Source: Streptomyces sp. NRRL F-5123
GTDB taxonomy: Bacteria; Actinomycetota; Actinomycetes; Streptomycetales; Streptomycetaceae
Assembly (NCBI RefSeq): GCF_000721495.1
Contig: NZ_JOHY01000009.1
Location: forward strand, 148,652 to 212,651
DNA: 64,000 nucleotides
Direction: 5' to 3'
Part shown: one piece after another, positions 44,665 through 52,720 of the stretch
How the letters are laid out: every line of letters begins with the position of its first letter
How positions within the stretch are numbered: position 1 is the stretch's first letter
Position numbers and translations under genes: made by a program
The notes under the pieces: generated by a model
The model's input: only the letters and a program-made list of their open reading frames with translations
Database searches by the model: none
What the model was told of the DNA's origin: nothing

Positions 44665-45051
44665 ATGACGAAGCCGAACACCCGGACGGAACTGGACGAC
44701 ACCGAGCTCGCCTACCTGCGCGGCCAGCGCCTCGGCCGGCTCGCGACAGTGGACGCGAAGGGCCGCCCGCAGGCCAACCCGGTGGGCTTCTTCCTGCGCC
44801 CGGACGGCACGGTCGAAATCGGCGGCTACTCGATGGGCACCACGAAGAAGTGGCGGAACGTCGCCGCGAACGAGAACGTCTCGCTCGTCGTCGACGACAT
44901 CGCGAGCCTGAAGCCCTGGCGGGTGCGCGGCGTGGAGATCCGCGGCACGGCCGAGCAGGTCGTGGGCCCGCACGACCTGGGGCCGCAGATGAGCCCCGAG
45001 CTGATCCGGATCACCCCGTACGCGATCATCAGCTGGGGCCTGGAGGACTGA
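44665..45051 (+). CDS. PPOX-class (split-barrel) F420/FMN-dependent protein
   Basis: A 128-aa flavin-reductase-like split-barrel protein (LRGQRLGRLATVDAKGRPQANPV, KKWRNVAANENVSLVVDD, GVEIRGTAEQV). The closest pattern is the actinobacterial PPOX-class F420-dependent family, which reduces or binds small molecules with F420. The substrate is unknown. The ATG at 44665 follows a GGGTGGA stretch. Confidence 0.82.
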   Translation: MTKPNTRTELDDTELAYLRGQRLGRLATVDAKGRPQANPVGFFLRPDGTVEIGGYSMGTTKKWRNVAANENVSLVVDDIASLKPWRVRGVEIRGTAEQVVGPHDLGPQMSPELIRITPYAIISWGLED

Positions 45052-45074
45052 GGGCCCGCACCCCGCCCGCGCCA

Positions 45075-45235
45075 CCGCCCCGACCGCCACCCGAGCCCCG
45101 CCCACGCCGCCGTCCCGGCTGCCGCCCCGGCCGCCACCCGAGCCCCGCCCGCACCGCCGTCCCGGCTGCCGCCCCGACCGCCACCCGAGCCCCGCCCGCA
45201 CCGCCGTCCCGGCTGCCGCCCGAGCCCCACCCGCA
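45075..45235. repeat. 47-bp minisatellite
   Basis: Just over three copies of a 47-bp unit begin with CACCCGAGCCCCGCCC at 45088, 45135 and 45182. Together with flanking C-rich DNA they fill most of the 403 bases between the PPOX-fold and LacI-type genes. No coding potential is seen. Confidence 0.85.
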
Positions 45236-45357
45236 CCCCGCACGGGACCTCACCCCACTCCGGGCCCTTCGCCCGTTTCCTCCGGCCCCGCTCCGACCGC
45301 CCCTCCTCCGGCCCCTCCCCCCGCCCCCGCCAGGGCAAAGCTCACGCTGTGAAATAA

Positions 45358-45369
45358 GAGAGCGCTCTC
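45358..45369. promoter_or_regulatory. CebR-like operator before the LacI-type gene
   Basis: GAGAGCGCTCTC is a perfect 12-bp palindrome lying 85 bases before the regulator start. It resembles the CebR box TGGGAGCGCTCCCA. The identical 12-mer occurs before the GH3 gene at 48849-48860. Confidence 0.75.
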
Positions 45370-45454
45370 ACGCACACCCGGTGACCCGTTACGCTGTCGG
45401 TGTCCGTACCGATCCCGGGATTTTCTGTTATCCGTGTACGAAGGAGCCCTCCCC

Positions 45455-46504
45455 GTGTCCGACCCGACGTTCGCGGCCCGCCCGACCCTTGAGGAAGTCG
45501 CGGCCCGGGCCGGGGTCTCGCGGGCGACGGTCTCGCGGGTGGTCAACGGCAGCGAGGGCGTACGGGCGCCGTTGGCCGAGCGGGTGCGCGCGGCCGTCGA
45601 CGAGCTGGGGTACGTGCCCAACCAGGCCGCCCGCACGCTGGTGACCCGGCGCAACGGCGCGGTCGCCGTGGTCGTGGCCGAGCCGGAGACGCGCTTCTTC
45701 GCCGACCCCTTCTTCGCCCAGCAGGTGCGCGGTATCAGCAAGGAACTGACCGTCCACGACAACCAGTTGGTGCTGCTGCTCACCGAAGGCGCCGCCGACT
45801 ACCAGCGGGTGGGCCGCTACCTGGCCGGCGGCCATGTGGACGGCGCGCTCATCTTCTCGCTGCACGACGACAACTCGCTGCCGGAGATGGCGCGCCGGGC
45901 GGGCGTGGCGACCGTGATAGGCGGTCGGCCCGGCTGGTCGGACGCCGCGTCCGGGCCGACGACGCTGTACGTCGACTGCGACAACCGCGGCGGCGCGCGC
46001 GACGCCGTACGCCATCTGCTGGGCCTGGGACGCCGCCGGATCGCGCACATCGCGGGCCCGCTGGACCAGACCGCGTCCATCGACCGCCTCGACGGCTTCC
46101 GCGACGTGCTGCCGAACACCGACCCGGCGCTGGTCGCCGAGGGCGACTTCACACCCGAGGGCGGCGCCCTCGCGATGGAGGAGCTGCTGAAGCGCTCCCC
46201 CGACCTGGACGCCGTCTTCGCCGCCTCCGACGTCATGGCGTCCGGGGCGCTGCGGGTGCTGCGGCGGCGCGGGCTGCGGGTGCCGGAGGACGTCGCGGTC
46301 ATCGGCTTCGACGACATCGTCTCGGTGGCGGAGTGGACCGATCCGCCGCTCACCACCATCCGGCAGGACATCGAGGAGATGGGCCGGATGATGGCGCGGC
46401 TGCTGCTGCGCGCCCTGGAGTCGCCGTCCGGCGACGGCGCCGCCCCGGTCGCGCTCGCGCCGATCGTCACCCCCACCCAGCTGGTGGTGCGCGCCTCGGC
46501 GTGA
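45455..46504 (+). CDS. LacI-family repressor (CebR-like)
   Basis: A 349-aa regulator. The N-terminal helix-turn-helix and hinge are classical (TLEEVAARAGVSRATVSRVVNG, GYVPNQAARTLVT). The periplasmic-binding-protein-like effector domain follows (VAVVVAEPETRFFADPFF, FAASDVMASGALRVLRRRG, VIGFDDI). CebR in streptomycetes senses cellobiose/cellotriose. The palindromes upstream of this gene and of the discoidin-GH3 gene suggest that it represses itself and a beta-glucosidase. The GTG at 45455 follows AAGGAG. The inducer is inferred to be a beta-glucoside. Confidence 0.87.
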   Translation: MSDPTFAARPTLEEVAARAGVSRATVSRVVNGSEGVRAPLAERVRAAVDELGYVPNQAARTLVTRRNGAVAVVVAEPETRFFADPFFAQQVRGISKELTVHDNQLVLLLTEGAADYQRVGRYLAGGHVDGALIFSLHDDNSLPEMARRAGVATVIGGRPGWSDAASGPTTLYVDCDNRGGARDAVRHLLGLGRRRIAHIAGPLDQTASIDRLDGFRDVLPNTDPALVAEGDFTPEGGALAMEELLKRSPDLDAVFAASDVMASGALRVLRRRGLRVPEDVAVIGFDDIVSVAEWTDPPLTTIRQDIEEMGRMMARLLLRALESPSGDGAAPVALAPIVTPTQLVVRASA

Positions 46505-46702
46505 GGTGCCCCGGCCGGTGGTCCGCCACTGTCGGCCGACGGGTCGTCACCGTTTGTACGGGGCCGTCCCGTTCGGGTACGGGCCGGTGAAACCGGTTGC
46601 GGGCGACGTGGGTTGGGAACGTCGGGCAACGGGAAGGTCACGGTCGGGCAGCGAAACGTGAGGGAGCGGTGAAGGCCGCCCCGGAGGACGAGGAGGACTG
46701 CC

Positions 46703-46834
46703 ATGGCCTACTCCGTGATTCTCGGAGTCGTGATAATCGCGCTCGTGGTGGCCGTCGTCATCGGCTCGTTCTGGAGCGCGGGCAGCCCGCTCACCCCGCG
46801 ACGCCGCCAGGAACGGGACCGCGGCACGGGGTGA
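46703..46834 (+). CDS. Small single-helix membrane protein
   Basis: A 43-aa protein that begins MAYSVILGVVIIALVVAVVI, a hydrophobic helix of about 22 residues. It continues with GSFWSAGSP and an Arg-rich cytoplasmic tail (PRRRQERDRG). A strong AGGAGG lies 7 bases before the ATG, and third-position GC is high, which supports expression. I do not recognise the family. Small membrane peptides of this type are common in streptomycetes and often lack known function. Confidence 0.65.
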   Translation: MAYSVILGVVIIALVVAVVIGSFWSAGSPLTPRRRQERDRGTG

Positions 46835-46846
46835 GACGGCGCCCCC

Positions 46847-46878
46847 GCGGGCGGGGCCGGGCAAGTGCCCGCGCCCGC
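46847..46878. terminator. Possible bidirectional terminator
   Basis: GCGGGC and GGGCA (46847-46863) pair with TGCCC and GCCCGC (46866-46878) in an interrupted stem between the small membrane protein and the converging rsgA gene. Confidence 0.4.
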
Positions 46879-46935
46879 AGGTGGGTTGAGGGATCCCGGG
46901 GGTTCCGGAGCGACGGGCCCCCGGTCTCCCGGGCC

Positions 46936-48045
46936 TCAGACCGTACGGCGGTGGCCACCGCCTCCGCCGCGCTTGCGCTCGTACATCTCACGCCCCGCCG
47001 CCGAGCGCAGCTTCCACTCGCGCCGCATCTCGGCACGCAGCCGCTGGTCGGTGCGCGAGGCGATCCAGGCGTTCTCGCGCAGCAGCTTGCGGTAGCTGTC
47101 GAGGCGCCGGTGGGTGAGGCGGCCGTCGTCGAGCGCGGCCCGGACGGCGCAGCCCGGCTCCGTCTCGTGCGCGCAGTCCTGGAAACGGCAGTCCGCGGCC
47201 ATCTCCTCGATCTCGGCGAAGACCTGCCCGACGCCCTGCTGCGCGTCCCAGAGCCCGACGCCGCGCAGCCCGGGGGTGTCGACGACCGACCCGCCGCCGG
47301 GCAGCACGCGCAGGTCGCGGGTGGTCGTGGTGTGCCGGCCCTTGCCGTCCGCGTCCCGGGTGGCCTGCACCTCCTGGACGTCGTGGCCGACCAGCGCGTT
47401 GGTCAGGGTGGACTTGCCGGCGCCCGACTGCCCGAGCAGCACGGACGTGCCGTCGCCGATCACCGCGGTGAGCGCGTCGAGCCCCTCGCCGGTGGCGGAG
47501 CTGACGACGAGCACGTCCACGCCGGGCGCGGCGGCCTCGGCGTCGGCCCGCAGGAAGGCGGTGTCGGCGACCGTGTCGGCCTTGGTGAGCACCACGACCG
47601 GCCGGGCACCGCTCTCCCAGGCCAGCGACACGAAGCGCTCCAGCCGCCCGAGGTCGAGGTCGGCCGCGAGCGAGACGCACACCACCGCGTAGTCCGTGTT
47701 GGCCGCCAGCACCTGCCCCTCGGAGCGCTTGGAGGAGGTGGAGCGGACGAACGCGGTGCGCCGCGGCAGCAGCGCCCGGACGAACAGCGGATCGCCGGCG
47801 GCGTCGACGGCGGCCCAGTCGCCCGTGCACACCACCTTCATCGGGTCGGGCGGCATCACCAGCGCGGTGTCGGCCCGGACCGGCCCCGCGGGGGTGACCA
47901 GGTCGCACTGGTCCCGGTCCACCCGCACCACCCGCCCGGGCACCAGCCCCTGCGCGGCGTACGGGGCGAACTCCGCCTCCCACACGTCGTCCCAGCCGTA
48001 CGGCGTGAGGGCGTGCGAGGAGGTGTCACGAAAAGCGAAAGTCAA
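46936..48045 (-). CDS. rsgA: Ribosome small-subunit-dependent GTPase RsgA
   Basis: A 369-aa circularly permuted GTPase that checks maturation of the 30S subunit. An N-terminal OB-fold precedes G-motifs in permuted order: LTKAD (G4), GQSGAGKST (G1) and DTPG (G3). A C-terminal zinc-binding knuckle follows (CRFQDC-x-H-x5-C). The start is a TTG at 48045, since no ATG or GTG precedes the OB-fold in frame. The apparent ribosome site AAGGG is 7 bases upstream but lies in a small hairpin, and a 23-aa ORF precedes the gene, suggesting translational control. Confidence 0.9.
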   Translation of the reverse strand: MTFAFRDTSSHALTPYGWDDVWEAEFAPYAAQGLVPGRVVRVDRDQCDLVTPAGPVRADTALVMPPDPMKVVCTGDWAAVDAAGDPLFVRALLPRRTAFVRSTSSKRSEGQVLAANTDYAVVCVSLAADLDLGRLERFVSLAWESGARPVVVLTKADTVADTAFLRADAEAAAPGVDVLVVSSATGEGLDALTAVIGDGTSVLLGQSGAGKSTLTNALVGHDVQEVQATRDADGKGRHTTTTRDLRVLPGGGSVVDTPGLRGVGLWDAQQGVGQVFAEIEEMAADCRFQDCAHETEPGCAVRAALDDGRLTHRRLDSYRKLLRENAWIASRTDQRLRAEMRREWKLRSAAGREMYERKRGGGGGHRRTV

Positions 48046-48051
48046 GGGGGA

Positions 48052-48066
48052 ACCCTTCGAAAGGGT
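48052..48066 (-). promoter_or_regulatory. Hairpin sequestering the rsgA ribosome site
   Basis: In the transcript, ACCCTT pairs with AAGGGT around a 3-base loop. The AAGGG of the right arm is the only Shine-Dalgarno candidate for the TTG start, 7 bases away. Folding would lower rsgA translation. Confidence 0.5.
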
Positions 48067-48111
48067 GGCCCCGGCAGCGGCGCGCCGAGCGCGCGCGAAG
48101 AGGAAGGAAGG

Positions 48112-48183
48112 TCAGCCGGAGACCACGGGAGTGCATGGCACGATCTGCTGAATACGGGCAGCGCCCAGCGCAAAGACAGCCAT
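48112..48183 (-). CDS. Putative 23-aa leader peptide before rsgA
   Basis: ATG at 48183 with a textbook AGGAGGTG 8 bases upstream opens 24 codons encoding MAVFALGAARIQQIV and a PCTPVVSG end, then TGA. It stops 66 bases before the rsgA start, in the same direction. The strong ribosome site contrasts with the weak, hairpin-bound site of rsgA, which fits a leader peptide whose translation affects the gene after it. I do not recognise the peptide. Confidence 0.55.
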   Translation of the reverse strand: MAVFALGAARIQQIVPCTPVVSG

Positions 48184-48470
48184 CGGTCCACACCTCCTCG
48201 CTCGCTCGAACGGCCGGTACGGGAACCGCGACCGGCTCCCGTACGAACACGTGTGACGGTAGCGCGCCGCGCGGCCGCGCGCCACCACGTTTTTCCGCCG
48301 CGGGTCGGACCACCGTGGAGGGACCGCCGCCGTTGGAGGAGGGCGCCGCCTTCGGGCTGCCGGTGGTCACGATGGGCTCGGCCGTCGCGACGGCGGGGGC
48401 GAACCGGCCCGCCCCCGCCGGGTACGCGCAACCCCTGGTCCGCCCCTGCCCCCGTCCCTACCCTGGAGCC

Positions 48471-48761
48471 ATGGCCCACGCGAAGACCTCGTACGCCCGC
48501 CTGCCCCGCAGGGTGCGTACGCCCGTGGCCGCCGCGCTGCCGGTCGTGGCGGCCGTCGTGCTGCTGGCCGGGGGGTGCGGGGACGCGGGGGCGGGCGACG
48601 GCTGCCCGGCGGCGCGCGACACCGCTTCGGCCGGGCTCTCGACCGGCCACCGCAGCACGCAGGACCCGTCCGCCGTCGCGTCCTACTGGACGGAGGAGCG
48701 GATGCGCAGCGCCCTCCCGGCACCGATGCCGACGGACGACGGGCGGCAGTGCGGGTCCTGA
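48471..48761 (+). CDS. Small putative lipoprotein
   Basis: A 96-aa exported protein. A basic n-region (YARLPRRVRT) and hydrophobic core end in an LAGGC lipobox. The short mature part has SYWTEERMRSALPAP, which recalls the propeptide end of secreted streptomycete trypsin-like proteases, but no protease domain follows in any frame. It could be a genuine small lipoprotein or the remnant of a longer gene. The ATG at 48471 follows CTGGAG. Confidence 0.5.
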   Translation: MAHAKTSYARLPRRVRTPVAAALPVVAAVVLLAGGCGDAGAGDGCPAARDTASAGLSTGHRSTQDPSAVASYWTEERMRSALPAPMPTDDGRQCGS

Positions 48762-48812
48762 CCCGGCGTCCCGCCGCGACCACGGCGGCAACGGCCTTCC
48801 TGTGCACAGGCA

Positions 48813-48861
48813 TTGACACCGCTTCACGGCTCGGTGAAACTCCCCCGGGAGAGCGCTCTCC
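48813..48861 (+). promoter_or_regulatory. GH3 gene promoter with CebR-like operator
   Basis: TTGACA (48813-48818) is followed after 17 bases by GAAACT (48836-48841). The perfect palindrome GGAGAGCGCTCTCC (48848-48861) covers the expected transcription start. The inner 12 bases equal the palindrome before the LacI-type regulator gene. Repression by that regulator is inferred. Confidence 0.72.
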
Positions 48862-48900
48862 AAGCTTCCTAACGAGGCCCGACCCCCCATGGAGATGCAT

Positions 48901-51900
48901 ATGAGCCTCCTGTCCCCCTTCCGGCGGGGCTTCCGGCGCAGAAGACCTTTACTGACCGCGATGGTGGCGGCCGTGGTCGCGGTGGCCGGGGCGATCACCG
49001 CCACGGCCGGCACCGCGCACGCCGCCCCCACACTGCTGTCGCAGGGCAGGACCGCGACGGCCTCCTCCACCGAGAACGCCGGCACCCCGGCCTCGGCGGC
49101 CGTCGACGGCAACACCGGCACCCGCTGGTCCTCCGCGGCCAGTGACCCGCAGTGGCTCCAGGTCGACCTGGGCGCCACCGACACCCTCAGCTCCGTCTCG
49201 CTCAACTGGGAGACGGCCTACGCCACGGCGTTCAAGATCCAGGTCTCCGACAACGGCCAGACGTGGACCGACGCCTACTCCACCACGACCGCGACGGGCG
49301 GCCAGCAGTCGATCCCCGTAAACGCTTCCGGACGCTACGTGCGGATGTACGGGACCGCCCGCGCCACCGGATACGGCTACTCCCTCTGGGAGTTCCAGGT
49401 CTACGGCAGCACCGGCGGCACCAGCCCCGGTACGTGCGGCACCGCCAACGCGGCGCAGGGCAGGACCGCGACGGCCTCCTCCACCGAGAACGCCGGCACC
49501 CCGGCGTCCGCGGCCGTCGACGGCGACACCGGCACCCGCTGGTCCTCCGCCGCGAGCGACCCGCAGTGGCTCCAGGTCGACCTGGGCTCGTCGCAGACCG
49601 TCTGCCAGGTGGTGCTCAACTGGGAGGCGGCATACGGCACCTCCTTCAGGATCCAGGTCTCGGACAACGCGCAGACCTGGACCGACATCTACTCGACGAC
49701 CACCGGCCCCGGCGGCGTCCAGACCCTCGACGTCTCGGGCACCGGACGCTACGTGCGGATGTACGGCACCGTGCGGGCGAACGGATACGGCTACTCCCTG
49801 TGGGAGTTCCAGGTCCGCACCACCTCCGGCGGCGGCAGCACCACGCCTCCCACGACCGACCCCGGCAACCCCGGTGGCGGCGACTTCTCCGGCACCGTGA
49901 TCTCCGCCTTCAAGCAGGTCACGGCGTCCTCCTACGAGGGCGGCAACGCCCCGGCCGCCGCCCTCGACGGCCGGACGACCACCCGCTGGTCCAGCCTGGC
50001 GAGCGACAACCAGTGGCTCCAGGTCGATTTGGGCGGCACGGGCACCCTCAGCGGCCTCGTGCTCACCTGGGAGTCCGCGTACGCCACCGGCTACCGCATC
50101 GAGGTCTCCGACAACGGCACCTCCTGGACGCAGGTCTACGCGACCACGACCGGCAAGGGCGGCGTGGAGAAGCTGCCCGTGACCGGCAAGGGCCGCTACG
50201 TGCGCTTCACCGGCACCGCCCGCGCCACCGGATACGGCTACTCCCTCTGGGAGTTCCAGGTGTACGGCACGGTCGACACCTCCACCGCGACCCCGCCGCT
50301 GCTGTCCGGCCCGACCAAGGCCCCGGCCACCACGGGCCAGTTCCAGCTGTCCGCCCCCGCGAACAAGGCGATGGTCACCACCACCCGCCGCCCGCAGCTG
50401 AGCTGGAACGCGGTCTCCGGCGCCGCCCACTACGAGGTGTGGCTCAACATCAGCCGCACCGACTACGACTGGACGGCGTCCGGCAACCTGCTGGACCTCT
50501 ACACCAAGGTGGCCGAGCCCACCGGCACGACGTACACGCCGAGTTGGGACATCACCGACCGCTGGACGTACAAGTGGTTCGTGGTGGCCGTGACCGGCTC
50601 GGGCGCCAGAACCACGTCCGACATCCGGCAGTTCAGCGTCTACCTGCCGGACGTCGAGCAGGTGGCGGACGGCGTCAACGTCGTCAACGGCGCCCGCGAC
50701 CTCAACAAGGACGGGCAGATCGAGCCGTACGAGGACTGGCGGCAGCCGGTCGACGTGCGGGTCAACGACCTCCTCAGCCGCATGACGGCGGAGGAGAAGG
50801 CCTACCAGATGTTCTACAACGTCCAGACCTACCCGCTGTCCGGCTGGCACTTCGGGCCGGCGCAGCCGGGGGACCTGGACACCGTGCTGAAGTCCACGGC
50901 CGCGACCCGGCTCGGCATCCCGCCGGTCTCCGCCGGTGACACGACCGCGGGCTACCAGACCACCTACCCGCTGCAGAGCACGCTGTCGGCGGGCAAGGAC
51001 TACCCGCTCGACTACAAGCTCGGCGACATGCAGCGCAAGGAGGAGCTGGAGGTCGGTGCGCGCGGCACCCTGTCGCCGCTCGCCGAGGTCGGCACCAAGG
51101 TGCTCTACCCGCGCATCCAGGAAGGTGGCGGCGAGAACGCCGACGTCGCAGCCGCGCAGCTCAAGGCGCTGGTCGCGGGGCTCCAGGGCGGCCCCGAGCT
51201 CAACCCGTCCTCGGTGCTGGCCACTGTCAAGCACTGGCCGGGCGAGGGCGCGGGCGGCGAGGCGGGCATCGTCTACGACGCGACGACGATCAAATACCAC
51301 ATGATCCCGTTCCGGGCGGCGATGGAGGCCGGCGCGGTCAACATCATGCCGGGCTACGCGGGCAGCTCGTACCTCGACCCGGGCGGTCCGGGCGCGGGCG
51401 ACAGCGCGAAGATCCTCACCTACCTGCGGCAGAACATGGGCTACACCGGTCTGATCACCACGGACTGGCTGCCGTCGGGCGCGTGGGTCAACGCGGCCAA
51501 CGCCGGCTCGGACGTGATGGGCGGCGCCGACCCCGGCGCCGAGGGCTTCACCATGGGGTCCTTCGAGCAGAACGTGCCGCAGTCCCGGATCGACGACGCG
51601 GTCAAGCGGATCCTCACGCTCAAGTTCGAGCTGGGCGTCTTCGAGCACCCGTACGGCGACCCGGTCAACGGCCCGTTCCGCTTCCACCAACCGTCGTACA
51701 CGCAGCTGGCAAACCAGGCCTCCCGCGAGTCGAACACCGTGCTCAAGAACAACGGTGTGCTGCCGCTCAAGCTCAACTCGGGCGACAACATCGTGGTGGC
51801 CGGGGACCGGGCGACCGACGGTGCGGCCTGCTGCATCTGGTCCAGCTACTTCCACCCCGACTACGGATCGCTGGACCAGCTCGACGCCCTGAAGGCGAGA

Positions 51901-52452
51901 GCCGGGCAGAACGGGGTGAACGTCTCCCAGGGCACGGCGACCAACCCGAAGGTCGCGGTGGTGTACGTCGGCGAACCGTCGTACACCCACGCCACGGCCT
52001 GGCCGGACACCCAGCCGTACCTGCCGGCCGACCAGCTGGCGCTGATCCAGAACTACAAGAACCAGGGGCTCAAGGTGGTCGTCGTGCTGACGCTGCCGCG
52101 GCCCATCGTGATCAGCGACTGGAACAACCTGGCCGACGCCATCGTGGTGACCTACCGCGGCGGCGAGGAGGTCGGGCCCGCGACGGCGAGCCTGCTCTTC
52201 GGCGACTACACCCCGCACGGCCATCTGCCCTGGCAGTTGCCGCGCAGCCTGGACCAGATCCTCAAGCCGGGCGGCGGCGACGTGCAGGCCGACGCGAACG
52301 AGGCGTGGGACCTGCCGTACGACCTCGGCGCGACCGACGCCGAGCGGGCGGACATCCGGGCGAAGATCGGCGCGGGCCAGACGGTGCCGCCGACGTACGG
52401 CAACCCGCTCTACCAGTACGGCGCCGGGCTGACGAGCTGGGCGACAGGCTGA
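48901..52452 (+). CDS. Secreted GH3 beta-glucosidase with three F5/8-type (discoidin/CBM32) domains
   Basis: A 1,183-aa exported enzyme. The signal peptide has an Arg-rich n-region and ends near TAHAAP (about residue 43). Three discoidin-like domains of about 135 aa follow, each with a RTATASSTENAG/RWSS.ASD.QWLQVDLG start and a TGYGYSLWEFQV end. A fibronectin/FnIII-like segment precedes the GH3 catalytic region from about 600 (VRVNDLLSRMTAEEKAYQM). The GH3 nucleophile aspartate is in LITTDWL (usually SDW), and KHWPGEG is conserved. The ATG at 48901 is preferred because GGAG lies 5 bases upstream; ATG 48889 is an in-frame alternative. It probably removes terminal glucose or xylose from bound polysaccharide. 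Confidence 0.82.
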   Translation: MSLLSPFRRGFRRRRPLLTAMVAAVVAVAGAITATAGTAHAAPTLLSQGRTATASSTENAGTPASAAVDGNTGTRWSSAASDPQWLQVDLGATDTLSSVSLNWETAYATAFKIQVSDNGQTWTDAYSTTTATGGQQSIPVNASGRYVRMYGTARATGYGYSLWEFQVYGSTGGTSPGTCGTANAAQGRTATASSTENAGTPASAAVDGDTGTRWSSAASDPQWLQVDLGSSQTVCQVVLNWEAAYGTSFRIQVSDNAQTWTDIYSTTTGPGGVQTLDVSGTGRYVRMYGTVRANGYGYSLWEFQVRTTSGGGSTTPPTTDPGNPGGGDFSGTVISAFKQVTASSYEGGNAPAAALDGRTTTRWSSLASDNQWLQVDLGGTGTLSGLVLTWESAYATGYRIEVSDNGTSWTQVYATTTGKGGVEKLPVTGKGRYVRFTGTARATGYGYSLWEFQVYGTVDTSTATPPLLSGPTKAPATTGQFQLSAPANKAMVTTTRRPQLSWNAVSGAAHYEVWLNISRTDYDWTASGNLLDLYTKVAEPTGTTYTPSWDITDRWTYKWFVVAVTGSGARTTSDIRQFSVYLPDVEQVADGVNVVNGARDLNKDGQIEPYEDWRQPVDVRVNDLLSRMTAEEKAYQMFYNVQTYPLSGWHFGPAQPGDLDTVLKSTAATRLGIPPVSAGDTTAGYQTTYPLQSTLSAGKDYPLDYKLGDMQRKEELEVGARGTLSPLAEVGTKVLYPRIQEGGGENADVAAAQLKALVAGLQGGPELNPSSVLATVKHWPGEGAGGEAGIVYDATTIKYHMIPFRAAMEAGAVNIMPGYAGSSYLDPGGPGAGDSAKILTYLRQNMGYTGLITTDWLPSGAWVNAANAGSDVMGGADPGAEGFTMGSFEQNVPQSRIDDAVKRILTLKFELGVFEHPYGDPVNGPFRFHQPSYTQLANQASRESNTVLKNNGVLPLKLNSGDNIVVAGDRATDGAACCIWSSYFHPDYGSLDQLDALKARAGQNGVNVSQGTATNPKVAVVYVGEPSYTHATAWPDTQPYLPADQLALIQNYKNQGLKVVVVLTLPRPIVISDWNNLADAIVVTYRGGEEVGPATASLLFGDYTPHGHLPWQLPRSLDQILKPGGGDVQADANEAWDLPYDLGATDAERADIRAKIGAGQTVPPTYGNPLYQYGAGLTSWATG

Positions 52453-52458
52453 TCCGGC

Positions 52459-52495
52459 GGGGCCCGGAGCCGGACGTGAACCGGCTCCGGGCCCC
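52459..52495 (+). terminator. 15-bp perfect hairpin after the GH3 gene
   Basis: GGGGCCCGGAGCCGG pairs with CCGGCTCCGGGCCCC around a 7-base loop (ACGTGAA), starting 6 bases past the stop. Confidence 0.85.
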
Positions 52496-52629
52496 GGCCC
52501 GGTCATGACCGCCGGCCGCGTCCCCGGGCCGTCCCGTCCCGGTGGCGCGGCCGGCTCCCGATCCGGCCCCGGACCGCACCGTCTGCCTTCCGCAGGCGCG
52601 AGGGCCGGAGGCCGGATCGTTTGGATTCT

Positions 52630-52674
52630 GCAATGCGGACCGCCTCGTCCTCCTCGCAACTGCGGACATAAGAT
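52630..52674 (+). promoter_or_regulatory. Candidate modA promoter with direct repeats
   Basis: GCAATGCGGAC (52630-52640) and GCAACTGCGGAC (52656-52667) form a near-direct repeat ending next to a TAAGAT -10 box (52669-52674), 46 bases before the modA start. A regulator of molybdate uptake could bind here, but no known ModE box is recognised. Confidence 0.4.
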
Positions 52675-52720
52675 CGTCCCGGTGCCCGCGCCCCGTGTGC
52701 GGCAGAGAGGACGACATCCT

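Noticed and set aside
46552..46580. SigB-type promoter (GTTT ... GGGTAC) before the small membrane protein
   Set aside because: The spacer is 19 bases, outside the usual 14-16.
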